Made by a program: the position numbers and the translations under genes
Notes under the pieces: model-generated
The model's database searches: none
What the model saw: the letters and a program-made list of their open reading frames with translations, nothing else
What the model was told of the DNA's origin: nothing
Shown here: piece by piece, positions 9,523 to 22,936 of the stretch
Layout of the letters: each line of letters starts with the position of its first letter
Numbering within the stretch: the stretch's first letter is position 1
From: AWTP1-13 sp963832445
Lineage (GTDB): Bacteria; Pseudomonadota; Alphaproteobacteria; Rhizobiales; Hyphomicrobiaceae
Direction of reading: 5' to 3'
Assembly: GCA_963832445.1 (NCBI GenBank)
Contig: CAWHUM010000023.1
Span: 1 to 64,000, forward strand
DNA: 64,000 nt

Positions 9523-9849
9523 CAGCTGCGTTTTTGCACGACCAAGACCCGAAGCTGAACTCCTCCATTAACCAACTTGCGGACACCTGTCTTTTCTCGC
9601 GACGGCCGGTCCAGATGCTGCGTGGCCCGCGGTTCCTCCACTGTGGGAGCGAGACAGGCCACACCATCGTCGCCTGTCGTCGCGGGACAGTTTTCGATTT
9701 GTTTGGCGAGCCAGCCCCAGCGGAGGTCGAGGGGGAGAGCGATTCGCGATAGATGACGCACACAGACACACTTTTGCCGCCACGCCGCGTATGCAATAGT
9801 AGCGCTCCAAACGACCTGCTTTCGTGCGTGAACAGGTCTGTCAGGCACC
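9523..9849. other. intergenic region upstream of the cyclase gene
   Basis: No convincing gene. The frame antisense to this stretch is merely an open extension of the integrase remnant. Confidence 0.4.
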
Positions 9850-12800
9850 ATGAAGGGGGCGGCGTTTCCGCCTGTGACCCCGATGCCCAACATTCGACAT
9901 CCACCCGCCGAAGCATCCGGTGCAAGAGCCGAACGACGAAACCTGACCGTGCTCTTTGCCGACATCGTCGGCTCGAGCGCATTGTCCGTTCGGCTCGATC
10001 CCGAGGACCTCCGTGAAGTCTTGCGAGAGTTCCAGGCCGCTTGCAGCAATGCCATACGTCGTTACGAAGGCCACATTGCCCGCTACATGGGCGATGGCGT
10101 GCTCGCCTACTTCGGATTCCCGGCAGCACACGAAGACGACGCCGAGCGCGCCGTCAACGCCGCGCTCCAACTCATCGCAAGTGTTTCGGCTCTCTCTTTC
10201 CCCCACGGCACACCGATCGAAGTTCGCGTCGGGATTGCGACCGGTGTCGTCGTGGTGGGCGATCTGATCGGCGACGGTCCGAGTAAGGAGTTCGAGCTGG
10301 TCGGCGACGCGCCCAACCTTGCCGCATGGCTGCAACACTACGCCAAGCCAAATCAAATCGTGGTGTCGCCTCAGACGCGACGCCTGCTCGGCCGCGCCTT
10401 CGAGTTCGCCGACCTCGGCGAGCACATGGCCAAGGGGCATGAAAAGGCCGTGCGAATATGGAGCGTCTTGCGTCCGAGCGCCGTGCAAAGCCGTTTCGAT
10501 GCGCGCCAGGGTGCGCAGCTGACCCAATACGTCGGGCGCGACGTAGAGCTGGCAAAGCTGCGCGCTCGCTTCGACAACGCAATGCGCGGACAGGCGGAGC
10601 TGGTCGCAATTTCCGGCGAGCCCGGCATAGGTAAGTCGCGGCTCATCACGGCATTCAGCGAGCGTTTGGCAGGGCTGAACTTCCGTACGCTACTTCTCCA
10701 ATGCTCGTCTTACCACACCAGCAGTCCCTGGCACCCGGTCATTCGCCGGCTGGAGGACGCTGTGGGAATCCGGCATGATACGTCGCCCGCGGTCAAACTC
10801 CAGAAGTTGGAAAGTTGGATCAGCCAATTCGACGTCGATCCCGACCGCACAGTGCCGGCGCTGGCGGTATTGCTGGATATCCCGACTGGCCTGCCTCCGT
10901 CGGCGCTGACGCCCCAGCAACAAAAGAAGCGAATATTCGAGGCCCTTATCAGCCTAGTTCAGGCACAAGCAGCGCAGCAGCCAATCATACTGGTATGCGA
11001 GGACGTGCACTGGATAGACCCCACCTCGTGGGAGTTTCTGGAATTGCTGCGTAGGGAGGCCAAGAATTCTCGTTTGCTGATGGTCTTGTCGTTCCGTCCC
11101 GAGTTCCAGTGGCGCCCAAGCGACGACTCCGTTGGCGCGATTCTCGCCCTTAGCCGTCTGGAGCCAAGTCAGGTCGCCTGCATGGTCGAATCGATGGCGG
11201 GCGGCCACCACTTGCCCGGAGCCGTCGTTGAGCAAATCGTGACCAAGACGGATGGGGTTCCGCTCTTCGTTGAAGAGGTGACCAAGGTCGTCTTGGAGGG
11301 TCGTGCTGCCAACGAACAACATGTCGCGAAGGGGTTGCGATGGGTCCCAGCAATACCTGATACGCTGCACGATTCATTGATGGCCCGCCTCGACCAGCTG
11401 GCTCCGATGAAGGTCATCGCCCAGATCTCTGCCGTCATCGGTCGCGAATTTGCGCTCGATCTGCTGGAGGCGATTGCCCCCTATCCGGAGCACGAGATCC
11501 GCGCGGCGATCGATCGACTGGTCGAGGCGGGCCTCGTTTTTCGGCGCGGAGATTTCATCGGCGAAAGATACACGTTCAAGCACGCGCTCGTGCAAGATGC
11601 GGCCTATGCGAGCATGCTTCGCGATGACCGCCGCCAGTTGCATATCCGCATTGCGGAGGTACTCTGCAGCAAGTTCGTCGACATTGCCGAACGGGCGCCT
11701 GAGCTTGTCGCCCACCACTATACGCGAGCCAGCGAGACCAGACCGGCGATCGAGTACTGGTTGAAGGCGGGACGCCAGGCGAGTACCCGCACCGCTTTCG
11801 CCGAAGCGATCACTCATTTCCAAACAGCGCTGCAACTGGTCGGTGAGCTGTCCGAAAGCCCGGCGCGCGACGAACTGGAATTGCAGCTCCAGCAATCGCT
11901 GGCAAGCGCGTTCATTGCGGCCAAAGGCTTTGCGGCGGAAGAAACTACGCTCGCCTTCAATCGTGCTTTGCAGCTGTGCCAGAAGTTGGAGGGGTCGGCC
12001 CAGATATTCCCCGTGCTCAACGGACTGGCCGGTGTTCACCTCATGCGCGGTGAGTTCGAGCGCTCGCGCGGTGCGGCTCAAGAGCTGCTGACGCGCGCAC
12101 GCCGGGTCGGCGACATCACTGCCCAGCTCATGGGGCACCGCGTCCTCGGCATGTCCTTGTTCTTGATCGGTGAGCTAACCGCCGCTCGACGCGAGCTGAA
12201 GGATGCGATCGCGCTATACGATCCGCCGCGACATGCTCCATTGGCAGTGGTCTTCTCGCACGACTTCAAGGCCACGGCGCAGGTTTATCTCGCACTTGCA
12301 TCTGTACTCGCGGGCGACATCGATGAGGGATTGTCAAATGGACGCGAGGCTCTGGCTCATGCTGAGCGCCTGAAACACCCGCACAGCGTGTGCTACGTTC
12401 TCTGCTTCTTAACCGCGGCGTATCTGGCTGCGGGACAGCCGTTGGTGGCCCACCCTCTCGCTGAACGCACCATTGCCTTGTCCGGCGAGTATGGATTTCC
12501 CCAGTGGCTCTGCGCCGGCCATCTGCTGAGGGGCTGGGCATGTGTCGAGACCGGCGAAGCGCGCAACGGCCTGGACGACGTTCGTACGAGCGTTCGTGGG
12601 ATGGAATCCACGGGCTCGCTGGTGTGGGTACAATTCGGTAACTACCAGCTAGCACGAGTGCTCTCCAAGATAGGTCGGACGGAGGAAGCTCTGGGGTTAG
12701 TCGATCGGATATTGGCAGAGATACGCCTGACCACCGGATGCTGGTTCGAGTTCTGAGGTGCACCGTCTCCGAGGCGACCTGTTGCAAGACACCGCCGCGC

Positions 12801-13048
12801 CAACTCGCGATGTGGAAGCCTGCTATGAAGCGGCAATCGCGACGGCGCTGCGCCAGGGGGCGCGTCTTTGGCAGTTGCGGGCTACAAATGCGCTCGGGTC
12901 CCTGTGGCAGGCCCAAGGGCGGAGCACCATGGAGCTGTATGATCGATTGGCGCCATTGTGCGCCGACATTTCCGCGAGCACCACCAACCCTGACTTGGAA
13001 CAGGCCAAGGCATTGCTGAAGAGCGTCACATCGAACGCAACTCATTGA
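9850..13048 (+). pseudogene. class III adenylate/guanylate cyclase - AAA ATPase - TPR protein with a late frameshift
   Basis: The first frame gives 968 aa (9850-12756); an ATG at 9883 is an equally good start. A class III cyclase domain occupies residues about 25-200 (LTVLFADIVGSSALSVRLDP, RYMGDGVLAYFGFP, RVGIATGVVVVGDL, with the two metal-binding Asp present). A STAND-type ATPase follows, with P-loop ISGEPGIGKSRLI and Walker B IILVCEDVHWIDPTSW, then TPR-like helices. The frame ends at TGA 12754-12756 in CWFEF, while the family C-terminus continues from 12758 in the next frame (VHRLRGDLLQD to ALLKSVTSNATH). Deleting one base near 12752 restores about 1,065 aa. The catalytic and ATPase parts are unaffected, so function may survive even if the shift is real. 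The catalase-like gene follows 11 bases later. Confidence 0.8.
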
Positions 13049-13058
13049 TGAGCCAACC

Positions 13059-14162
13059 ATGTCGACAGCGTCATCACCCCTGCAAGGTCACGACGAGATC
13101 GATACCGCACTAGGGGAGCGCTTCTATAAGGACAGCAAGGAGCTGGAAGAGAAATACACCGATGAGATCATCGACGTAATCCGTCGAGCCATTGACAATG
13201 GCTTCCGGAAGAAGGGGATGGCTCGCCGTGACGCGCATGCCTATGACAACGGCTGCGTCCGGGCAATCTTCCGCGTCGTGCCGGATCTCGACCCGAGCCT
13301 GCAGCACGGCGTGCTATTGCCCGGCCGGGAGTATGAGGCGTGGATACGATTTTCCAACGGCAATTCGGAACCGCGATCGCGCTGGTGGCCGGACGCGAGA
13401 GGAATGGCCATCAAGCTCATGGGGGTCGCGGGTACGAAGCTGATGGACGATGAGCAAAATACCCAGGACTTCATCCTCATCAGTCATCCGGTCTTCTTTG
13501 TCGACGATCTCGAACGATACAAGGCGCTTCTGGAGACGTTCTTGAAGGGGGGGATCGCGGACCAATATGTGCGGGCACCTCTCAAACTGCGGGGCCGCGA
13601 AATCCTGCTTTCGTTCGCGGCGAACTTGCTGTGGATATCGAACCCGCTGTTCCACCGGTATTGGTCGATGACGCCCTACCGTCTCGGCGTGGACCCCACC
13701 CGCAAGCTGGCCGTCAAGTATACTGCCATACCGCGCGCCGTCCCGAAGCGGTCGCTTCCTTCCCGTCTGTGGCCATATTTGCGGTGGCGATTTTCATTGA
13801 AGAGCGAGATCAACCGTACTCTGGCACGTGGCGAGAGATGCTTTGATTTCTACGTTCAGCGGCACGTGGATCAACGCACGCCGATAGAAGATTCAAAGAT
13901 CGAGTGGACGGACGCCGTGTCAAAACCGGAGCTTGTTGCCTCGATCACCATTCCTTCGCAAGAGCTGATGTCTGCCGAACAAGGCAAGTTCTGCGAGAAC
14001 CTGTCCTTTAGTCCGTGGCACGGCTTACCCGAGCACAAGCCGCTTGGGCTCGTAAACCGCGTGCGAAAGAAAGTTTATCTCGTGATTAGTGAGCACCGTC
14101 ACCACCTGAACCGCGAGCCCAAGACGGAGCCTCGTGTCACCGCGGCACCTAGGCCCAACTGA
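13059..14162 (+). CDS. catalase-fold haem protein (catalase family)
   Basis: 367 aa, shorter than ordinary catalases. Sequences such as HGVLLPGREYEAWIRFSNGN, ARGMAIKLMGV and QDFILISHPVFFVDD mark the catalase/SrpA-like fold; the C-terminus has GLVNRVRKKVYLVISEHRHH, where small family members carry the proximal region. No signal peptide, so probably cytoplasmic. It lies 11 bases after the cyclase-type gene on the same strand and is presumably cotranscribed. In related bacteria such short catalase-like proteins have not been shown to be efficient H2O2 dismutases; peroxidase or fatty-acid hydroperoxide chemistry is possible. Family assignment is secure, the reaction is not. Confidence 0.8.
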   Translation: MSTASSPLQGHDEIDTALGERFYKDSKELEEKYTDEIIDVIRRAIDNGFRKKGMARRDAHAYDNGCVRAIFRVVPDLDPSLQHGVLLPGREYEAWIRFSNGNSEPRSRWWPDARGMAIKLMGVAGTKLMDDEQNTQDFILISHPVFFVDDLERYKALLETFLKGGIADQYVRAPLKLRGREILLSFAANLLWISNPLFHRYWSMTPYRLGVDPTRKLAVKYTAIPRAVPKRSLPSRLWPYLRWRFSLKSEINRTLARGERCFDFYVQRHVDQRTPIEDSKIEWTDAVSKPELVASITIPSQELMSAEQGKFCENLSFSPWHGLPEHKPLGLVNRVRKKVYLVISEHRHHLNREPKTEPRVTAAPRPN

Positions 14163-14214
14163 AGCAAGGGCCCGTCAGACGCGCCGGCATCTGACGTCTG
14201 CACGCCCGCGCCGC

Positions 14215-14280
14215 CGAACTTGGTGGACACTTGCGCACCGGCATCGAGGACACGTTCTATTTGCCCGACGGCGATTGCGT
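14215..14280 (+). pseudogene. short relic of a BKACE (DUF849) beta-keto acid cleavage enzyme
   Basis: The plus strand reads LGGHLRTGIEDTFYLPDG, the conserved C-terminal segment of DUF849/BKACE enzymes. Frame and similarity are lost on both sides within a few dozen bases. Nothing else of the gene was found between the catalase-like gene and coxM. Recognised from memory of the motif only. Confidence 0.45.
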
Positions 14281-14507
14281 CTTTGTCGAAAGTGATTCCC
14301 ACCAACAGGGGTCGGTGGTATCCATGGTGTTTTCGGGCGAGAGCTGATCGATTTCGTCACTAGAGATTGCCGTTCGCGAGGAGTCGAGCTGTCCCGTGCA
14401 GGATTTGTTCAAGCTGCAGTGCAGCAACCTGTAGCGTGACAGCATCTGAGAATGCCGTGCTCCAGAATGAGGGAGGGCGGTGGCGCACTCAAAATAAGAC
14501 AGGAGGC

Positions 14508-15380
14508 ATGACCGTGATCCCGGCCGCATTCTCCTACCATCGCCCCAAGATTCTCACTGAAGCCACAGCCTTGCTCGCGCAGCACGGCGAGGAGGCACGC
14601 GTGCTCGCCGGCGGGCAGAGTCTGATCCCGATGATGAAGCTGCGGCTGGCCAACCCGGAGCATTTGGTCGACTTGGCCGGGGTGGCTGAACTGAAGGGTG
14701 TTCAGCACACTGGTAACACGCTGGTGATCGGCGCCATGACCACTCAGCACGAGCTGCAGGGGACGAAGGCCGTCACCGACGCTGTGCCGCTTATCCGCGA
14801 GGCCTCGCTGCTGGTTGCCGATCCGCAGGTGCGCTACGTCGGCACCTTGGGCGGCAACGTCGCCAACGGAGATCCCGGCAACGACATGCCAGCTGTCATG
14901 ATCTGCCTCGACGGCACCTATCGGATCACGGGAAGCAGCGGGGCGCGCGTCATCAAAGCCCGCGACTTCTACCAAGGCACCTACGCCACCGCGCTCAGGG
15001 CAGGCGAGATCGTCACCGCCATCGAGGTTCCAGTGCCGCCCGCCGGCCACGGCTGGGCCTACGAGAAGCTCAAGCGCAAGGTGGGCGACTACGCAACCGC
15101 CGCGGCGGGCGTGGTGCTGACGGTCAGGGGCAGCAAGGTCGCCACCTGCGCAATTGCGCTCTCCAACCTTGCAGACCGGGCGCTGCTGGCCGCGGACGCG
15201 GCCGCCGCGGTGGTCGGCACTGCGCTGGACAAGCCCGCGCTCGCCGCCGCCGCCAAGGCTGCCAGGGCCATCATGTCGCCGGCTTCCGACACACGCGGGC
15301 CGGCCGAGTACCGCATCGCCGTGGGCGGGGTGATGGTCGAGCGGGCGCTGAAGCGCGCCTTCGAGCGCGCCAAAGGCTGA
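14508..15380 (+). CDS. coxM: carbon monoxide dehydrogenase-type FAD-binding subunit CoxM
   Basis: 290 aa, near the 288 aa of characterised CoxM. The start is the ATG at 14508 (MTVIPAAFSYHRPKILTEAT); AGGAGG ends only one base upstream, so the GTG two codons later, with normal spacing, may be the true start. FAD-binding signatures are VLAGGQSLIPMMKLR (residues about 32-46) and TLGGNVANGDPGNDMPA (about 110-126). The subunit carries FAD in the (CoxL-CoxM-CoxS)2 enzyme and passes electrons to the quinone pool. It is first in the M-S-L gene order typical of form I enzymes, and coxS follows after 29 bases. Confidence 0.9.
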   Translation: MTVIPAAFSYHRPKILTEATALLAQHGEEARVLAGGQSLIPMMKLRLANPEHLVDLAGVAELKGVQHTGNTLVIGAMTTQHELQGTKAVTDAVPLIREASLLVADPQVRYVGTLGGNVANGDPGNDMPAVMICLDGTYRITGSSGARVIKARDFYQGTYATALRAGEIVTAIEVPVPPAGHGWAYEKLKRKVGDYATAAAGVVLTVRGSKVATCAIALSNLADRALLAADAAAAVVGTALDKPALAAAAKAARAIMSPASDTRGPAEYRIAVGGVMVERALKRAFERAKG

Positions 15381-15409
15381 AACAAGACCGACCTCGGGGA
15401 AGGGACGCC

Positions 15410-18329
<2,920 letters not shown>

Positions 18330-18357
18330 CGCTGTGCGGGTGCGGGTTGTCACGGGC

Positions 18358-18445
18358 GTAGGCGGGTCGAGAGAAGCGATGACCCAACGCAACCGTGCTC
18401 GCATCTTACTGTGTTGGGTCTGCGCTTCGCTTGACCCAACCTACG
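18358..18445. repeat. intergenic inverted repeat inside the cox operon
   Basis: An imperfect palindrome with outer ends CGTAGG and CCTACG and inner units related to GTTGGGTC-N-GCGCTTCGCTTGACCCAAC. The right half is itself a hairpin (GTTGGGTC ... GACCCAAC, 18412-18439). It resembles the GAAGCG-containing repeats common between genes of rhizobia. It sits between coxL and coxD and may attenuate or stabilise the transcript. Confidence 0.65.
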
Positions 18446-18460
18446 AGTGATAGCGACGCG

Positions 18461-19341
18461 ATGACCCTGTCGCGCGATGAGATCACCGAACGGCTGGCGG
18501 CGGTCGGCTATGTGGCCGACCGCGAGCTGCCGGTCGCGCTGCAGCTGATGGAGATGCTGGGCCGGCCGCTGCTGCTGGAGGGCGAGGCCGGCGTCGGCAA
18601 GACCGAGGTCGCCAAGGCGCTGGCGGCCGTGCACGGCACGGCCCTGATCCGCCTGCAGTGCTACGAGGGGTTCGACCAATCCACCGCGCTCTATGAATGG
18701 AACTACCAGCGCCAGCTGCTGGCCATCCGCGCGCGCGAGGTGGCCGGCGCCGACCCCGACGCGGTGGAGCGCGACATCTTCTCGGAGCGCTTCCTGCTGG
18801 AGCGGCCGCTGCTCGCCGCCATCCGCCGCGATGATCGGCCCGTGCTGCTGATCGACGAGGTGGATCGAGCGGACGAGGAGTTCGAGGCGTTCCTGCTCGA
18901 GCTGTTGTCGGACTTCCAGGTGTCGATCCCGGAACTCGGCACCATCAAGGCCAGCAGTATCCCGCGCGTCGTGCTCACCTCCAACAGCACGCGCGAGCTG
19001 TCCGACGCGCTGCGCCGGCGCTGCCTCTATCACTACGTCGACTACCCGGACGTGGAGCGCGAGACCCGCATCATTCTGGCGCGGGTGCCAGGCATCGGGG
19101 CGGCGCTGGCCGGCCAGATCGCGCACATGGTCAAAGTGTGCGCAAGGAGGAGCTGCGCAAGGTGCCGGGCGTCGCCGAGACGCTGGATTGGGCGGCCGCC
19201 TTGGTCGGTCTCGACGTCAAGAGCCTGCACGACGACCCCGAGTCCGTGTACGAGACACTGCGCTGCCTGCTGAAGACGCAGGAGGACCGCGCGCGTCTGA
19301 CGCGCGAGGTGGCGGCGCGCCTGCTTGGAAAGGTCGCGTGA
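18461..19341 (+). pseudogene. coxD: MoxR-type AAA+ ATPase CoxD, one frameshift
   Basis: The frame starts at 18461 (MTLSRDEITERLAAVGYVAD). Walker A is LLEGEAGVGKTEVAKAL (residues about 42-58), Walker B VLLIDEVDRADEEF, sensor 1 VVLTSNSTRELSD. Near 19133 (AHMVK) the frame is lost by one missing base and continues as RKEELRKVPGVAETLDWAAA to the stop at 19339-19341. Corrected length about 293 aa against 295 in the characterised protein. CoxD is the membrane-associated ATPase needed with CoxE and CoxF to assemble the Cu-S-Mo cluster of CoxL. The stop overlaps the coxE start (TGATG). Confidence 0.85.
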
Positions 19342-20551
19342 TGGCCGCTGGCGTGCACATGGCGCCCCAGGCGGTCGACCCGAGTCGGCAGATGCTGGGG
19401 CGGCTCGCCGGCTTCACGCGCACGCTGCGCGACAACGGCTTCGCCGTGGGCCTCGCGGAGAGCGAGGACGCGGCGCGCATTCTGGCGTCGGACGCGGCAG
19501 CGGCGGCCCACCACCCTGCGGTCCGCGTTCAAGGTGCTGTTCTGCGCGCGCCGGTCCGACTGGCACAAGTTCGACGACGTGTTCAACGCCTATTGGCTCG
19601 GGCGCGGCCGCGCGCGTGTGGTGCATATCGGCGCCCCGGCCAAGCCGGCAACGCCGGCGGAGGTGCGCCAGATCGCCGGCCCTGAGGCCGACCGCAAGGA
19701 AGGCCCCGGCCTCGGCGACCAGGTGCCGCGCGAGGGAGGCGATGCGTCCCCCGAGAGCGACGCCCGCGGCCGCATGGAAGGCGCCTCGCGCGCCGAGCGG
19801 CTGGCCGAGACCGACTTCCGCAAGCTCGCCGACCCCCACGCCATTGCCGAGGCGCACGCACTGGCCGCCCGCCTCGCCCGCACCATGCGCACGCGCCTCT
19901 CCCGCCGCGAGCGCGCGCGCCTGAAGGGCCGCCGCGTCGACCTGCGCCGTACCATCCGCCGCAACATCAGCCACGGCGGCGTGCCGATCGAGCTCGTGTG
20001 GCGCAAGAAGAAGCGAAAGCCGCTGCGGCTGGTGGTGCTGCTCGACGCGTCGGGCTCCATGAGCCTCTACACCAGCGTGTTCGTCCGCTTCATCCACGGT
20101 GTGCTCGACCATTTCCGCGAGGCCGAGGCGTTCCTGTTCCACACCCGCCTGGTGCACGTGTCGGCGGCCATGCGCGAGAGGGACGTCACCCGCGCGCTGG
20201 AGCGCTTGACGCTGTTGGCGGAAGGTGTCGGCGGCGGCACGCGCATCGGCGAGAGCCTCGCCACGTTCAATCGCTGGCACCACGCCAAGAGCGTCATCCA
20301 TTCGCGCACCTGCGTGATGATCGTGTCCGACGGCTACGACACCAGCGCGCCGGAAACGCTGGCTGCCGAGATGCGGCAGCTGGCCCGGCGCTGCCGGCGC
20401 ATCGTCTGGCTCAACCCCATGATCGGCTGGGAGGGCTACGCGCCGAGCGCGCGCGGCATGCAGGCGGCGCTGCCGCATGTGGATCTGTTCGCGCCGGCGC
20501 ACAGCCTGGAGGTCGCTGGCTGCGCTCGAGCCCTACCTCGCACGCTTGTAG
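19341..20551 (+). pseudogene. coxE: von Willebrand factor A protein CoxE, two frameshifts
   Basis: Starts at 19341 (MAAGVHMAPQAVDPSRQMLG). The first break is near 19500 (SDAAAA to TLRSAFKVLFCARRSDWHKF), the second near 20512 (HSLE to SLAALEPYLARL, stop 20549-20551); each is explained by one extra base. The corrected protein has about 402 aa. The VWA MIDAS motif is DASGSMS in RLVVLLDASGSMSLYTSVFV, with downstream MIVSDGYDTSAPETL, both typical of CoxE. It works with CoxD in maturation of CO dehydrogenase. Confidence 0.85.
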
Positions 20552-20566
20552 GTGGTGTTAGCGATC

Positions 20567-21401
20567 ATGAACAAGCCGGCCGACGTGCTCGACGAGATCA
20601 AAGCGCTCAGGGCGTCGGGCGAGCCATTCGCCGTCGCCACCGTCGTGCGCACCGTGGCGCTGACCGCCGCCAAGGCCGGCGCCAAGGCGCTGATCCGCAG
20701 CGACGGCACGATGTCGGCGGGCTGGATCGGCGGCGGCTGCGCCCGCGCGGCCGTGCTGAAGGCGGCGCGCGCGGCGCTCGCCGACGGCAAACCGCGCCTG
20801 GTCTCAGTGCAGCCCGGCGACGCGCTGCAGGAGCTTGGCGTCCAAGCCGGCCAATCCAAGGAGGGCGTGGAGTTCGCGCGCAACATGTGCCCGAGCCAGG
20901 GCACCATGGATGTGTTCGTCGAGCCGGTGTTGCCGAGGCCCGAGCTGCTGATCTGTGGCGCGAGCCCGGTGGCGGTGGCGCTGGCCGATCTCGGAAAGGC
21001 GGCTCGACTTCGCTGTCGCGGTCGCCGCTCCGAAAGAGGAGCATGCAAAGTTCGCGCAGCCCGATCTGCTCGAGGTCGGCTACGAACTTTCGAGCCTTGG
21101 CAGCCATGAGCGCTATATCGTCATCGCCACCCAGGGGCGCGGCGACGAGGCGGCCCTTGCCGCGGCGCTGGCAGCGCCGGCGCGCTACGTGGCGTTCGTA
21201 GGCTCGCACCGCAAGGCCGCAGCGTTGCGCCGGTCGCTGGCGGGCAAGGGCATCGACCCGGCACGGCTCAATGCGTTACGTTCGCCGGCCGGACTCGACA
21301 TCGGCGCGGTCACGCCCGAGGAGATCGCGCTTTCTATCCTGGCTGAGATCGTCGAGCTGCGGCGGCGCGGGCAGCGAACCCAACTCACGGCCGATTCCTG
21401 A
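20567..21401 (+). pseudogene. coxF: XdhC/CoxF-type maturation factor CoxF, one frameshift
   Basis: Starts at 20567 (MNKPADVLDEIKALRASGEP). Features of the XdhC/CoxI/CoxF family: GEPFAVATVVRTVALTAAKA near residue 18, GTMSAGWIGGGCARAAVLKA near 52, and the Rossmann-like half starting LLICGASPVAVALADLGK. Near 21001 one extra G shifts the frame; the protein resumes as RLDFAVAVAAPKEEH and ends SPAGLDIGAVTPEEIALSIL to QLTADS. Corrected length about 277 aa (characterised CoxF, 280). The family handles Mo-cofactor sulfuration or loading; CoxF is needed for the copper-containing site. Confidence 0.85.
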
Positions 21402-21438
21402 GCCATACGACAGAGGCCCCGAGCAGGAGGAACACCCA

Positions 21439-21978
21439 ATGGACATGACCAGCGAGCGCCGTATCGCAGCCAACCGCAGGACCGTGTGGGCCGCACTCAA
21501 CAACCCCGAGATCCTGAAGCAGGCCATACCCGGCTGTGAGTTGCTCGAAATGCAGTCCCCGACCGACATGACGGCGCGGGTGAAGCTGACGATCGGGCCG
21601 GTGAAGGCCACCTTCAACGGCAAGGTGAAGCTCTCCGACCTCGATCCGCCCAACGGCTACCGCATCTCGGGCGAGGGCAACGGCGGCGTGGCTGGCTACG
21701 CCAAGGGCGGTGCGGCCGTGCGCCTCACCGACGACGGTGCCGGCACGCTGATGCGCTACGACGTGAAAGCCGATGTCGGCGGTAAGCTCGCCCAGCTCGG
21801 CGGGCGGCTGATCGATTCCACCGCCAAGAAGCTGGCGGACGAGTTCTTCGAGAAGTTCGGCGCGATCGTCGGCGGGCCGCCGGCCGCTGCGGGTGTCTCC
21901 AGCACGGGACCCTCGAAGAAGATGGGCTGGTTCAAACGGTGGTTCAGCCGCCGGCACAAGGCCGCAGCTCCCGCGTAG
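21439..21978 (+). CDS. coxG: SRPBCC-fold membrane-anchoring protein CoxG
   Basis: 179 aa, ATG at 21439 with GAGCAGGAGG upstream. It starts MDMTSERRIAANRRTVWAAL and has IPGCELLEMQSPTDMTARVK and the CoxG/SRPBCC signature GGRLIDSTAKKLADEFFEKF. A Trp- and Arg-rich tail (KKMGWFKRWFSRRHK) could bind membrane phospholipid, fitting the known role of CoxG in attaching CO dehydrogenase to the cytoplasmic membrane. It is 37 bases downstream of coxF and the last clear member of the cluster; no coxH, I, K or B/C follows. Confidence 0.88.
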   Translation: MDMTSERRIAANRRTVWAALNNPEILKQAIPGCELLEMQSPTDMTARVKLTIGPVKATFNGKVKLSDLDPPNGYRISGEGNGGVAGYAKGGAAVRLTDDGAGTLMRYDVKADVGGKLAQLGGRLIDSTAKKLADEFFEKFGAIVGGPPAAAGVSSTGPSKKMGWFKRWFSRRHKAAAPA

Positions 21979-22092
21979 CGCGTGGCAACCATCGGCATGT
22001 CGGCTACTGGCGTAGTGGACGGCGCCCGCTCACGGCATCGAGGTGCCATAGCGTGATCGTCATAGACGAATCACAATGAGGGGGCCATCCAC

Positions 22093-22185
22093 ATGCAGGT
22101 TAGCACGATCGGTTTGGATCTCGCCAAGAACGTATTCCAGGTTCACGGCATCGACGCCAACGAGAAGGTGGTCGTTGCGTTCTCG
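22093..22185 (+). pseudogene. IS110-family transposase 5' fragment
   Basis: Translates to MQVSTIGLDLAKNVFQVHG then IDANEKVVVAFSN, the standard IS110 N-terminus with its first catalytic Asp (GLDLAK). It is lost after about 30 residues. Another copy of the same family lies at 29018 and scrambled pieces at about 35.3-35.6 kb. Confidence 0.8.
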
Positions 22186-22672
22186 AATTGCAGGGGGTGA
22201 TGACGACATTGATGCGAAACGGTCGAGACCGTCGATCGGGAAAACCCGCTTCGTGCCACGCGCTTGACAAGCGCGTGCTTCTGATAGGGACCCGATCAGC
22301 GGATTGCATCAGGGCCAGCGGCCACAGCGGCCGCATCCAAAGGCCGCATACATGGCTGCACCCGAACGCTTCGCTGAGATGTCAGATTCCTCTTGCAACG
22401 CGGGCGCCGTCCATACATGGCACCAATTTGCCGGTCGCCGCAGCGCACTCGTTCGGCAGTTATCAGGGCCAGATTTGCCGTGCCGTTGAGGTGACGTACG
22501 CCTGCAGTTGAGCTTGTGCCGACTTCACGCGTTCTCGGTGCCCGTGAACCTTCTTGGTTCTGGCAGCGACCAAGTACTGCGGGGATCGGACACGACTTCC
22601 GATCATCGGTCGCGCAAGGTCGATGTGGATCATATCAGCTAGTACAGACCACTCGCTCAAAGGATTAGCGTC
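22186..22672. other. intergenic, no gene seen
   Basis: Follows the IS110 scrap. Short open frames on both strands lack ribosome sites and protein-like composition. A GCGCTTGACAAGCGCG palindrome near 22258-22273 is the only structure noticed. Confidence 0.4.
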
Positions 22673-22936
22673 ATGATAACGCGTTCTGCGGTGTCCGCCC
22701 TTGTGCTTGTCGGGTTCTGCCAGCCAAGCTTCGCCGCTGCCCCAGAATACTGCCATCGATACGCCAGCAACGCCGTACAAGCGCAGCTTAGAAATATCGA
22801 CTATCGATGTGGTTTCACTGGCCGACGCTGGTCGACGGATTATCGCGATCACTTCGGCTGGTGCATTCGCGCGCCGTGGGAGGCGGCAGACCAAGAGGAA
22901 CGGGCGCGGCGTCGCTCACTGAGAGCTTGTCGTTGA
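22673..22936 (+). CDS. small secreted cysteine-containing protein, unknown function
   Basis: 87 aa. N-terminal signal peptide MITRSAVSALVLVGFCQPSFAAA with a likely cut after AFAA-type residues. The mature part has four Cys (EYCHRYASNAVQ, YRCGFTG, HFGWCIRA, RACR) and a RRWSTDYRDHFGWC segment. Similar short exported proteins with this Cys/Trp spacing are common in Bradyrhizobium-like genomes, but I know no function. Probably periplasmic with two disulfides. Single gene. Confidence 0.6.
   Translation: MITRSAVSALVLVGFCQPSFAAAPEYCHRYASNAVQAQLRNIDYRCGFTGRRWSTDYRDHFGWCIRAPWEAADQEERARRRSLRACR

Noticed and set aside
9523..10129. Upstream extension of the integrase frame
   Set aside because: Only openness supports it; the translation lacks an integrase N-terminal domain and overlaps the cyclase start on the other strand.
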